DNA of 21,488 bases from Welwitschia mirabilis (Eukaryota > Gnetophyta > Gnetopsida > Welwitschiales), in NCBI GenBank assembly GCA_051453625.1, contig JBOZIK010000001.1:24532613-24554100 (forward strand), read 5' to 3'. The number at the start of each line of letters is the position of its first letter. Within the stretch, counting starts at the first letter, position 1. Of the stretch, positions 9,000-18,550 are shown one piece after another. The notes beneath the pieces were generated by a model, which was given only the letters and a program-made list of their open reading frames with translations, searched no databases and was not told the DNA's origin. Made by a program: the position numbers and the translations under genes.

Positions 9000-9706
9000 C
9001 TACTGGATCTCTGATATCGCAAAAATATATTCCTAATCCTAAGTCTTGGATAGGTTTTTTTAGGGTTGGTCATTTCTGCATCATAAGTCGTCATGTCATA
9101 TTTGAGGTAGGGTTCCCTCTCAATATGGATCTGGTTGGGAACACCCTTCTAAGGTAGCCACATATGGGAGTAGTTAGAACAAATATATGCATTAAGAGAG
9201 GCAGCCCAACTCTGACTCAGTAAGGCCCCATAGATCGCAGGGATGTTCACAAAATAAAAAATTCGTTACATTCATGACCTTGCAATCTGCAGGTAGTGGA
9301 ACTTTATCATCTTGAAGAATACCTTGTACCTTGACATTAGCTCTGTCTAGTTGGACTACAGTCTTGCTACACTCCTTTGGGGTAAGATCCAATTGCTTAG
9401 CTACTTCAGAGGAGAGGATATTGGTGGAGCCCCAAAGTCTAGCAAACAATTATGAACGTTTTTGCCAAACATACGCAATGTGACTAGAAAGGGGGATACC
9501 TTTTTCTTAGCAATGAAAATCGTAGCTTTCGCTTGCAACTCAGCAACATTCATCTCTAGAAGAGAATCCTCTAGTCATTGAGCGTCTGTTGTCATGCAGG
9601 CCTAGGATAATTTGCCTCTCTGTTCTTTGCTTATTTGCAAGACCTTGAATAGGGGCAGGCTAGCCTTATACTTCTTTAAGTCTTCCACCACGTTGTCTTG
9701 GGAACG
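9000..9706 (-). pseudogene. Ty3/gypsy aspartic protease and following linker
   Basis: The retropepsin cleaves the polyprotein. Upstream coding (about 9690-9600) gives LPLFKVLQISKEQR, then a pre-protease segment to 9450. The active site reads LLDFGA at 9428-9439, where the family has D-S/T-G-A, so the serine or threonine is replaced by phenylalanine. A one-base loss just after the alanine shifts the frame, and the sequence continues as STNILSSEVAKQL. The YGALLSQSW motif (about 9240-9195) marks the end of the fold, again in another frame. The linker that follows contains EREPYLKY-like sequence (9120-9090), typical of plant Ty3/gypsy polyproteins. It is clearly a dead copy. Gag, expected upstream, is absent because the copia LTR begins at 9707. 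Confidence 0.8.
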
Positions 9707-10027
9707 TGTGGAACAAGTGCATTGCTTGGAGCTAGCTGGATACCTAACAATTCATTTTTCGTGTGCAATAAGCAAAGCCAAATCTAATATATTCTCTTCT
9801 TTGTGTTGTTACAACGTAAAAAATTCTATTCCTTCTTTGTAATGTTTTAAGTTACTCACTTCTTTTAGTAGAGGTTGGCGTATTTTCTGTATTGCTCGTA
9901 TTCTCTCTAAGACTACAGACAATATAGTTCTGGACCTAGGATACAGAAAAGTTGAACCAAATTAGATCTATGGTGCTTGCTCTGTTCTTGTTCATGTCTT
10001 TGTTTCTGGTTTATTTGTTTTATAACA
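9707..10027 (+). mobile_element. Ty1/copia LTR, first copy
   Basis: It begins TGTGGAACAAG directly against the Ty3/gypsy pol and ends TTTTATAACA, about 321 bases. The second copy at 10709-11878, once its nested insertion is removed, has almost the same length (about 318). It aligns along its length with shared blocks such as GAACAAGTGC, AATATATTCTCTTCTTTG and CTCTAAGACT. The U5 end (GAACCA..TTAGATCTATG followed by T-rich sequence) resembles plant copia LTR ends. A degenerate PBS follows at 10028. Identity looks near 75-80 percent, so the element is old. Confidence 0.65.
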
Positions 10028-10039
10028 GGTATAGAAGAG
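10028..10039 (+). other. Degenerate copia primer binding site
   Basis: GGTATAGAAGAG follows the LTR end AACA. Plant copia elements usually have TGGTATCAGAGC here, complementary to initiator methionine tRNA. The match is partial, so this call rests mainly on position. Confidence 0.4.
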
Positions 10040-10230
10040 TACTCTCTGCAAATTTTGAAAAAAATTTATTGTATTTGACATCTTATGCCAGTGATTCATG
10101 CTTGCATTATTACACAATCTTAATAATAATATTTAATAATACATGTACAATAATGTCAAGAAAATATCTCATATTAAAAGATACAATATTATGAAATATA
10201 TGTAAGAATTTAACATGTTAATTTAGGCTT
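10040..10230 (+). mobile_element. Copia leader fragment, first copy
   Basis: This AT-rich, non-coding stretch is homologous to 11890-12250, with shared blocks near CCAGTGA(T/C)TCATGCT and AATATTT(A/G)ATAATAC. The similarity therefore continues past the LTR end. Confidence 0.5.
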
Positions 10231-10254
10231 GTGTTTTGGAGGATGAAGCGTGAA

Positions 10255-10680
10255 TGTGACTGGGGTTTGCAAATGCAAACTTTGCTAATCATACTGTTCT
10301 TGGCAGGTCTGCTACAGGTTATATTTCTCAATTTGGTGGTGGTACAGTTACGTGGGTTTCATATTTGCAAGGAAACGATGTGACCGAGTCTACTACAAAG
10401 GTTGAATATATTGCCTTGGCAGAGGGAACTAAAAAGATGTTGTGGTTGAGAAATTTCTTGCTTGAGCTTCTGTCAATCATTGTGACAATCAAAATGCCAT
10501 TTGTTTGGCTACGAATGCAAAATTTCATGCTAGATACCAGCATATGCTTGTATGTTATCACTTTCTAAGAACACAGTAGCAGAAAAGAAAGTTACAGGCA
10601 TTCAAAATTCATATGAAACATAGTTTGATCAATTCCTAGCAAGGAATGTAGCTACTACATGATTTCTATTGCCAGGGCAT
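10255..10680 (+). pseudogene. Ty1/copia RNase H, 3' end of pol
   Basis: The translation runs GFANANFANHTV, RSATGYISQFGGGTVTWVS, then TKVEYIALAEGTKKMLWLR. After a frameshift it continues CDNQNAICLATNAKFHARYQ and YHFLRT. These match the copia RNase H order: DAD, RS-TGY, (A/V)EY-A, CDNQ-A, FH-R-KH and YHF. The first catalytic Asp is replaced by Asn (NAN for DAD). The glutamate and second aspartate survive. Several stops follow. The remainder of gag-pol is missing, and the second LTR starts about 30 bases past the last coding-like sequence. No clear polypurine tract is seen. Confidence 0.85.
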
Positions 10681-10964
10681 TTTGACCTAAAGGAACATAA
10701 GCTCAGCATGTTTGGAACAAGTGCACCTCTCGGAGCTGACTGGATGCATGACAATTCATCTTTAAGTGGGCTGTAAGTGAACCCAAATTTAATATATTCT
10801 CTTCTTTGGACTGTTATATTTTAATATATTCTATTCATTCTTTGTAGCTATTACTTCTTTTTAGTGGAGCTGGGCTCCTTTTCTGTATTGTTTTTATTTT
10901 CTCTAAGACTGCAAACCATATAGTTTTCGAAGGAGGATACAAGAAACGTTGGACCACATTAAAT

Positions 10965-10969
10965 CTGTG
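10965..10969. repeat. Target-site duplication CTGTG, left copy
   Basis: It precedes the insertion and matches 11817-11821. The uninterrupted first LTR has the related single sequence CTATG at this point. Confidence 0.7.
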
Positions 10970-11816
10970 TGTAAGATTGAATTTTTGATATCCCTAACTA
11001 GATGTGGCATTGTAAGTTATGCCTCAGTGACCATAACTCTCCCTATCATCTCCCATATCCAGTCAAATCCCAAAAATCCCTCCTTAATCCTGTTATGGGC
11101 TTGATATCTCCCTCTCGCATGATACCCCCCTTAGGCTTGACACCTAGCCATAAGCATGATAGCTCTAATATCTATACTGAAACCCTAATCCTAATGCCCT
11201 GTTCTGACATGTGGTATACTACCATACACCCTAAATTGATGTACAAATATTCCAATTAAGCCTTCATTGAGCAGATGTGAATCTTCTTTCAATCCTTTAC
11301 CCAGTCATAACAATTCACCCAACACTAAAGCAATCAATCATTACCCAAATTCTTCTTCTGCTACCCAAACTAACATTCTTCCAAAGTCCTAACCAGTATG
11401 CAATCATTCATCCAATCATCCAAGTATCTGCAGCCCTAAGAGCAACTACTTTGCAGATAGACCAAAATATTTTGGGCCTGCAGAGACCCCTTGTAATGCT
11501 GATTTCTTAATAAATGATTTGTTCTATTTGCTGCAACTATGTGATTTCTAGCACCTCCACATTTACTAAATATTGCGAAAAGGTCTATAAGTTTCAATAT
11601 TTCACCATTCTATTTGCTCCCACATTCTACTCTCTATTTTTGTTTTTATTTTTGTTTATGTTCGTTTCATTCAAATAGCATATACCCTACAAACCACTTT
11701 TGCCCTTGCATACCCAATTAATTGAAATCAATCGCTATTACAAAAATCCAAACTTCACCTCTTTATAAAACCCTACTTAAAGTTTATCTCGGAGGGGCAG
11801 ATTATTTGCCCTTATA
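10970..11816. mobile_element. 847-bp insertion in the second copia LTR
   Basis: The first LTR has no counterpart for this segment, so it is an insertion. It starts TGTAAG and ends CTTATA, a 6-bp near-perfect inverted terminus (5 of 6), flanked by CTGTG duplications. No coding sequence is recognisable. It is C-rich and T-rich in 11000-11460, has AATAAA near 11509, and has a TTTATAAAA box near 11762. The size, TG start and 5-bp duplication suggest a solo LTR whose terminal CA has become TA, but a non-autonomous DNA element is possible. The orientation is unknown. Confidence 0.55.
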
Positions 11817-11821
11817 CTGTG
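11817..11821. repeat. Target-site duplication CTGTG, right copy
   Basis: It follows CTTATA and matches 10965-10969; after it the LTR homology resumes. Confidence 0.7.
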
Positions 11822-11878
11822 CGGCTTGTTTTGTTCTTCCTTGTATCTTTCTTACTGGTTTACTTGTTTTTTGTAACA

Positions 11879-12250
11879 GATATGACAAAGTCCTTTCTGT
11901 AAATATCAACAAAATCTCCTCTACTTGACAACTCATCCCAGTGACTCATGCTCACATTATTATGCAATCTTACAAAGCATTGGAATGACATAACACAAGT
12001 CCCCTCCCCCTCCACCAACCCCCTGCGCCCCCACAACCCAAAAAATTTTAGCTTGTAAATGTACAAAATATAAAAGGGTCACTTTCTTAAATGGGTAGCT
12101 AATTACATGACAAAGAAATGACAAGACATGTTGTGTCATTTGTTTTAATAATATTTGATAATACGCTTACAATATGGAGGAATCTTTCATATTGAAAGAT
12201 AGAATATTCTAAAATGTAAATTACAACTTAATATGTTCTACAATATGATT
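11879..12250 (+). mobile_element. Copia leader fragment, second copy
   Basis: Outside its own insertion (11973-12144) it aligns with 10028-10230, so LTR plus leader is present twice. Homology fades near 12240. Confidence 0.5.
11973..12144. mobile_element. MITE-like 172-bp insertion
   Basis: It is absent from the first leader copy. The candidate duplication is TTA (11970-11972 and 12145-12147). The ends hold imperfect inverted sequence: AATGACATAACACAAG near the left and its complement-like TTGTGTCATT near the right. A TTA duplication and small size fit PIF/Harbinger-type MITEs. The terminal repeats are weak, so the class is tentative. Confidence 0.4.
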
Positions 12251-15200
12251 TCTTATTCTGCCATCACGCTACACTACTCATATTTCTTAGCCTTCATAGT
12301 TTACTAATTGATACAAATTAAAGATCATAATTCCCCCCAATACAGGTGACAATCAGTTTCATATCACGTAACCTATCAATGAAGTTTACTATTTAGTTAG
12401 TTAATAAACATGTCTTCTAGGATTATATGGCTATATATTTATACATAGCAAATCCTCATAGAAACTGGTTTAACTATATGCCTACTTGTCTTATTCCATG
12501 CCGCTTCTATGTTCTGTATCCTTTAAAGTTTTTTCTGAGATTAAAAAAGGAGAACTACATAATAGAATATCTATAGGAGGAGATATTGATTGGGCATTTG
12601 CTATTGAAACAGATTATAATTACTGGATTTGCAGAGTATTTGAAAGCACTAAAAAAAGATACGGTGTTCCATCCTAGAAATCATGGGTTATATGGTATGC
12701 GCTACATGTATTTTATTATGATGCTATAACTCAGAATCCAGATGCTATTGTAGTTATGTGGTTGCAATCTACAAGAAAGATCTGGAAAAGCAGAAGCTTA
12801 CTCATATTTTAAATGCCCGTCTTTCACTAACTTTAGCAAGTAATCTGTCATTGTCTCAAATTCTTTTGATGAGTGAGATGCAGTCCATTTTTGCATCCAA
12901 AATCCTGTTAACTGAATGTCCTGTAATAAAAACAATTAAAATAAAAAAGAACAGAACACAAATCTTATCACATTAGCAAGAAATTGGTGAAACACAAAAA
13001 CAAATAGTATATCCTAATTCTTTCCCAAACGTAGGGGAAAAAAATCTAAAGCATGCAAACAACTGCCAAAAGTTAATAAGGCACTCATTTTAATATGGAT
13101 GTGAAAATAAAGAAAAATGATCTTCGATTCCTTTACTTCAGCTTCTTGTAAAAAGCCCCTGAAGATTTGCACTTCACACTTCAAGAAGTGAAATGCAACA
13201 TCTTATGGCTAGTTCATTGTATCACAAAGAATTTAAAAACCATAGCCTGTCAATCAAATAAATTACATATTTACATCATGTAATTCTCATGATGAATGCA
13301 TGGTGCAGAAATCTCTACAGAAACAAACACACTCAGATATAATGTGGCAACTATTTCTTTAGTTCAAAAAACAAATATAGTAGTACTATTAGGGAAAATG
13401 CACTAGAAGATTGCCAAAGCACTGTTGAATAAGTGAGTTTTGTCCATCAGTGACAGATGTTTACTTATTGTGAATAAATAAGAGCTATCAGGCATTTAAT
13501 TACAGTGTTAACTATATATTTATAAATAAGATGAAAACATAAATAAGTGTTAGAAGTATTAGAGGGAAAATTTTGATTCAATCTTCAATTTATCACTCAA
13601 ATGTTGTTTTGTATATTTAATATATCATAAGCCATGCTTTGGTAGTTGTTTTGTGTTTGTCTCTCTAACTCTAAAAATCACTGCCTTCGATTTTCTCTCT
13701 TTTTAATGAATATGTTGTTAGAATGAAGCCAATTTTCTTCTTTGTTCCCTTTGTGGAATAACATTGGCTGTTTGTATCTGGGTCCCATATGTTTTATTAC
13801 TTGTGTGTATGGGGTTATTGCAATTAGTTAAAAGGGCTCAATATTGAGCTATCCTATTAGGGCTTTAACCCTCATGTTTGTTATCAAAGTGGAGATGCAT
13901 CTGGTTGGGAGGCATGGGTGTAAGATTGTGTTGCTTACCTTGAGTGCTGATGCCCCTCTATTGATGATGGCTTAGGTCCTTCACATTTGGAATGGTAACA
14001 AGAACTCTGCACTGTTCCACAGAAGTAAGGTCGTGAGGGTCAAATGCATGTAATCATGTGTGTGTTTTGCTTGCTGGATTTTTTTTTTTCTCTGTTGAAC
14101 GTGCAATTTTTCAACATGTGTTATGTAAGTAAGTGATATGCAGCTGAGTCTTTTACTTGGAGCCAGTTACCATGCATGCTTGTTTTGTGAAGTGCAAATG
14201 CCTTATCAAACATATTTCCCAGCTTTTCCCAAAGACCTATAGAATAAACATCATTCTTAACTGATTACAGGATCCTGTTGCTCAAACAAAGATGTATGAA
14301 TGGCATAGCTTTAATCTAGTCTTTGTATTTCATCCCTATTGGCTTCGTGGCTTCCATTAACATCCCTTGTCAAGATGCTCCAGTTGTTCTAGTTTTGGCC
14401 ACAAGCTTGTCTGTTGTCTGCAATGTCTCCATTCTGATAACATTGCTTATATGAAAGAAGAAATGCTCTTTTGGATGCTAAAAACTGTGATTTTACTTAC
14501 CACAAAGATTTCACTTCACTTCACTTCTTAAAGCGGAGCACATAGACTATTGTCAAGCTGGTAATATCCCAAACCCCTACACTTTGATATCTCTTCTTAA
14601 TGATTTGAGTAGCGGAAGTAGGGAATCAACAAGATAAAGGACACAAAAATTTCAACAAGGTTTAAATCTCTAACATTACACTAAGTCGCATTAACATTCC
14701 AAATAAAATACTTCCTACATTACAATGACTTTTAATATCTTTTAAATGTCAACATTAAAAAGAAAGAAGTAAGGTGCAATGGTAGGATTTGGCTTCACTT
14801 TACAACAGTAAGAAGACATACAGCAAGATTGACAAGGTCCTTCACTTCTTCGCCCACTGTAGACTTGATCTTACACTTACAAATATGATTTGTAACCTTT
14901 TTATTTAATTAATAAAGATCAATTCAAAAGTTTGAGAAATGGGCTTTTTCAGAAGATGAAGTATTTGGGCTTGAGTTGAAGGTGGTTTTCAAGAACATTT
15001 GGAAAGTTTTGAAGAATGGTGTCATTAAAGATGTGCATTCTTTAAAAAGTAAAATGGTTAATTGAAGCCATGGATTTGGTTCAAAGTTGATGTTGAAGTG
15101 AGAGCAAATTTTGGCAATAAGAACTAAAGAAGGAACTGCCCTCTACTTATGTACATGAGTTGGCATGTGCCTAAGAATTATGAATGGTGCATCAATAAAC

Positions 15201-16040
15201 TTGCTTCTGGAAATGAGACATAGGAGTTGATCTCTGTAGTTGGAAATCCATAAGATTCATGATTACAGGTGAAACTTTAATCTTAGGTGAATGCCGACAA
15301 CTGAAGACCAATTCCACACCTTGTTTCATATCTTCTTAAATTTTTCCTCTTTTTGTCAGGGTGACTAATGTGTGAGTTCAGGCAACTTGACTGTTCTCGT
15401 TTATAAAAAAGTTGAGATTCATTAGGTGAGCCAAATGTAGTGTCAGCAAGACTACTCAGGACTCAGTTTCCATTCTTCTCATGAGGGTCTCTTGATTGAC
15501 AATGTCTTCTATTGAGGCTGCCAATCGTCTGGTCTCTTCAGGGCAACCAGATGACCCATCAGGGCAATCACACTATATTTTGTTTTTGTATCTTTTTCGT
15601 GCCTTGCATGAAAGAACTACTTTTAAAATCTTTTGGTGCTTCGCAGTTACCAAACCAGTAACTGGATTCATTTTTATATTGGGAGGGTTACTGAACTTAA
15701 CCTTTGATTTCATTCCAAAATTACATGCTCAAGTATCAAAAAGTTCTTCTTTAACCCCATGGAGTTTGATCAAATCATAGGACCAGTGTCTTCTTCATTG
15801 TGGATGGTTTGGAGTAGCTAAGGCTTATCATCTAATTCTTTATGCTCCTTTTGTGATCAGGTTGATGTCTTGGTTTGAAAAGTCTGATTGTAAGATCTAG
15901 AATGGCCTGGAAATCCTTAGAAGATTGGTTAACAAAGAGCCAAAGTGACCTTGGTTCTTGACTGCCTTCTGATAGTAGATGTAGGGTTTATCCCAATCCA
16001 ATAGAAAATTTATGTGTTTTTTTATTTATTTTGGGTTTAT
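12251..16040. other. Unassigned AT-rich stretch
   Basis: I found no gene or element that I can support. Open frames at 12486-12677 and 15496-15780 give proteins with no familiar motif, and neither has a convincing gene context. Possible LTR debris occurs near 13549-13900 (a TGTTAG start and a TATCA-like site) and 14559-14930 (GGTAATATCCCAAACC), but no target duplications or second copies confirm it. Confidence 0.5.
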
Positions 16041-16112
16041 TATACATTGTCAATTTATCATTTTATCCACATACAATATACATTGTCAATTTATCATTTT
16101 ATCCACATACAA
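16041..16112. repeat. Perfect 36-bp tandem duplication
   Basis: 16041-16076 is repeated exactly as 16077-16112. The unit begins TATACATTGTC and ends CCACATACAA. It lies about 110 bases before the inferred end of a copia 5' LTR, so it may be a U3 repeat. Confidence 0.95.
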
Positions 16113-16221
16113 CAGATTAAACATTTGATTAGTGAATGCTTTTATACTATCTTTGGACATTAATATTAGGAACTTAATAAACCCTGTTCAGGCCCCTCAG
16201 GAGTTGATCCTAAGTTTCAAT

Positions 16222-16233
16222 TGGCATTGGAGC
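16222..16233 (+). other. Copia primer binding site, diverged
   Basis: TGGCATTGGAGC matches the usual TGGTATCAGAGC at 9 of 12 positions, and all three differences are transitions. The preceding ...AAGTTTCA, ending at 16219, would be the end of a 5' LTR. The gag fragment begins about 100 bases downstream, as expected for copia. Confidence 0.6.
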
Positions 16234-16330
16234 TTTGATTGAGCCATCCTATTGAGATCTGAACATCCTGGGCTCTATACTTCTAGCAGTGAATTCACAA
16301 TTAGGACACTCAATCTCAAGGCCATCTCGA

Positions 16331-16690
16331 TTTGATGGATCCCATCAGGGATATAAAAGGCTAGAATGAGAGTGTTCCCTTAGTCCATTGACTCTAATAT
16401 TCAAGATGTCATAATTCATAGATACTCAAAACCAACTTGCACTGCTACTTATGCAATTGGGAACATTACATTATTACATCCTTGAAACCCAAAGATTAAT
16501 AGGCTTTTGTTTGTAAAAACACTATTAATCTTAAATTTCATGCTTTGAATGCCTTTTTTTCATGTGGTTAAAAGAATTCAAAAGGATTGGCCATCGCAAG
16601 ACAACCAATGAGGCATGTGACATTCTAAAGAATACTCATCAAGGCACTAATGTTATCAAACAAGAAAAGCTTTATATGTGTATCTTGTAG
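16331..16690 (+). pseudogene. gag: Ty1/copia gag (UBN2-type) fragment
   Basis: Gag forms the particle that packages element RNA. The sequence starts FDGSHQGY. After a frameshift it reads KARMRVF, then SIDSNIQDVIIHRYSKPT, which matches the N-terminal gag pattern of W(K/S)-RM--(F/L)LQ-IDxxxWDVI-NG---PT. Further on, 16592-16690 gives HRKTTNEACDILKNTHQGTN, the counterpart of the AKEAWDIL--THEGT stretch, ending at a TAG. The spacing between the two blocks (about 250 bases) is what an intact gag would have. The rest of gag and all of pol are missing: a polypurine tract follows 120 bases later, so a large internal deletion has occurred. The product is nonfunctional. Confidence 0.75.
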
Positions 16691-16810
16691 AGTTCAACAA
16701 TTTTTTGCTAAGTTCACTCATATTTTTGTAAGGATATACATTTTCTTAGGGAAGTTGAGATTAAGGTTTATGTTTTGGTGCCAAGGTTAATTTTGGGTGC
16801 AGAATGATGG

Positions 16811-16823
16811 AACAAAAGGGGGA
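16811..16823 (+). other. Polypurine-tract-like sequence
   Basis: AACAAAAGGGGGA followed by TCTTGTGGG resembles a copia polypurine tract and 3' LTR start. I could not match the following sequence to the inferred 5' LTR, so the 3' LTR itself is not confirmed. Confidence 0.4.
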
Positions 16824-16829
16824 TCTTGT

Positions 16830-18366
16830 GGGTTTAAATGCTTTTATTGCAGAAAACAGAAATAGAACATTAAAATGCACCAAAAAAGAACTTGCTGAAA
16901 TATTTTAGCTTACAGAGATTCTGCAGAAATAGTGAAAGACTGTTAAAGCTTGATTTGCAAAAATAAACAATCCCTCTGTTAACATATCAGTAGTACAGTG
17001 GGATATGCATGTCCAAAAGTATACAAATGCTTGCTTTCACAGTTTAGGATTGTTGGATGAAATTTAGGGCTTATGGTAAGTTGTCCATCCTGGGTCTAGC
17101 TGTACGCCAGAATACTTGAAGGCTTAAATGATGGATGAATGCTCAAGATGTCATTAGATTTAAAATATGGGTTTAATAGGGTATTTGTAGACATTGTAAG
17201 GTTTCCAAGGGACCTACCAGATGTCAAAACATGGTAGGCTGCACCAGTTAGGGTTTCTATGGCACTTGGGCATCCAAACATAAGTTACATAGCTGTTATG
17301 GCCTTATGGGTATCCAAATGTGTTTGGATGGTTCACATTGGTTCCAAAACCCAGGATAGGAAAATGGCTGTGTTATAATTTTGATGGTTTCAGGGCCAGA
17401 TGGAGATTGTCAAGCTTAAATAGGATAGGATAGGGAGTTTGGACACTGAGCATCACTTATTGTATCACATCATTGGATATATCAAAATTTGATCTTACAT
17501 TTTTGCCCCTCTTTGGAGGCATTCTAGGAATGTAGTAAAGACAGTAGACTGTTGGTGCAATGTTAAGATGAAGCATGCAAGAAGGGCCTCATTGTTGTTA
17601 AGAAGCCACTGGTTCGAGCATGTTCTACTATGCTACTCAAAATCTAGCATTGGTGTTGCCACTATTTGTGATAGAGTACGTAAATAAAGAGATACTATGG
17701 TTACAAGAAAATGATGTACTGAAAGGGTAGAGTTATTTAATATTGGAGACGATCAAAGAGATAAATATGGGAAGCAACAGCTAGGTGACAATGTTTGAGA
17801 AAGTTGAGCTCATCAAAATGAGTTTCTGCATTAGGAAGAGCATAAGGGGAGAGGGATTGTAATGTCACACTATATGAGGGGATGGTCACTTCAAAAGAAA
17901 GGATGGCTTAAATGTTACAGAGAAGGGAAAATAGGGTTTTACTAATTGGGATTGTCCCAAATACCCTGTATTAAATCTGAATTGTAGATGAACCTCTCTT
18001 CATTTCCCAAGACTGTTCTCAATGTAGAAAAAAGACCTCCTGTAGTGCAGTGTTTTTTTGATAATGTGGGTTTCCCTTAGGTGGCATGGACATGGAGATA
18101 ACAACTTGATGATATAGGGATCCTCCCTTAGATGGTGTTTCTGCTGCTTTCTTTTGAGTGTGGGAAGTTTTGTTCCTACCCACATAGGATGGGGCTTACT
18201 ACCTCTAAGACAAGGTTCTTTTTTCTCTATTACTCGTGTAGGATTTCTCTCTTTTCAGCTCTGTAGAACAAGCTCCTTCCTATGCAAAATGTCTAATTAA
18301 GCTCTATAGGGAACTACAACATTTGATGATGCAAGGCTACTACTCTTTTCCCATGCAAGGCTCTCT
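16830..18366. other. Unassigned stretch after the polypurine tract
   Basis: The first few hundred bases may be a 3' LTR starting TGTGGG. No TG/CA pair with a duplication was found. There are no recognisable coding motifs in either strand. Confidence 0.45.
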
Positions 18367-18371
18367 CAACT
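18367..18371. repeat. Target-site duplication CAACT, left copy
   Basis: It directly precedes the TG of the 433-bp LTR. Confidence 0.85.
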
Positions 18372-18409
18372 TGTTGAGATATGATAGCCGAATAATTATT
18401 TGATCTAAT

Positions 18410-18469
18410 CAAAGGCTATTATATTCTAAACAACACTAGCAAAGGCTAGAATACTCTGAACAACACTAA
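18410..18469. repeat. Two 30-bp tandem repeats in the solo LTR
   Basis: Copies 18410-18439 and 18440-18469 match at 25 of 30 positions, sharing CAAAGGCTA and AACAACACTA. They lie upstream of the TATA box, in U3. Confidence 0.85.
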
Positions 18470-18540
18470 CATAATGACTTAATTATTTTTTATTATTAAA
18501 TGATGTAACCTTTGTATATAACGGTCATCATCCTTCACAT

Positions 18541-18550
18541 TATATAAACC
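18541..18550 (+). promoter_or_regulatory. TATA box of the 433-bp LTR
   Basis: TATATAAACC sits about 170 bases into the LTR and is followed by CTATAATGAATGAGGTGG, a common layout at the U3/R border of plant copia LTRs. Confidence 0.6.

Larger units (their letters stand above)
4178..9706 (-). mobile_element. pol: Ty3/gypsy retrotransposon pol region, Tat-like, two RNase H domains
   Basis: The minus strand carries, from 9706 down to 4178, an aspartic protease, an RNase H, a linker, a reverse transcriptase, a second RNase H and a three-part integrase. All are recognisable by conserved motifs but broken by several stops and frameshifts. The last codons end at a stop complementary to 4178-4180. 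Gag, the 5' LTR and the leader are missing: at 9707 a Ty1/copia LTR starts directly against pol. A copia-like LTR interrupts integrase at 5427-6639. Two RNase H domains place it near the Tat lineage; the domain order is unusual and is discussed in the findings. Confidence 0.85.
10709..11878 (+). mobile_element. Ty1/copia LTR, second copy, with a nested insertion
   Basis: It begins TGTTTGGAACAAG and ends TTTTTTGTAACA. The flanking parts (10709-10969 and 11817-11878) align with the first LTR, and together they give about 318 bases after removing 10970-11816 and one CTGTG copy. The sequence following it, GATATGACAAAG, aligns with the degenerate PBS and leader behind the first LTR rather than with new flanking DNA. 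Confidence 0.65.

Noticed and set aside
8723-9157. A 144-codon plus-strand open frame
   Set aside because: It is the complement of the RNase H and protease-linker region, whose minus-strand translation has clear catalytic motifs. The plus-strand protein has none.
12486-12677. A 63-codon plus-strand frame with varied composition
   Set aside because: It reads like real protein in places, but I recognise no family and the frame closes without splice signals. It is left in the unassigned stretch.
13549-13900. Possible copia LTR starting TGTTAGAAG and ending at a TATCAAAG primer-site-like sequence
   Set aside because: The site matches the usual primer binding site at only 9 of 12 positions, no gag follows, and no duplication flanks it.
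14559-14930. Possible minus-strand LTR ending near GGTAATATCCCAAACC
   Set aside because: The style is LTR-like, but I found neither a matching CA end nor a CAAGC duplication.
15496-15780. A 94-codon plus-strand frame with a hydrophobic segment
   Set aside because: No family resemblance, promoter or splice context, and the length is within chance for this region.
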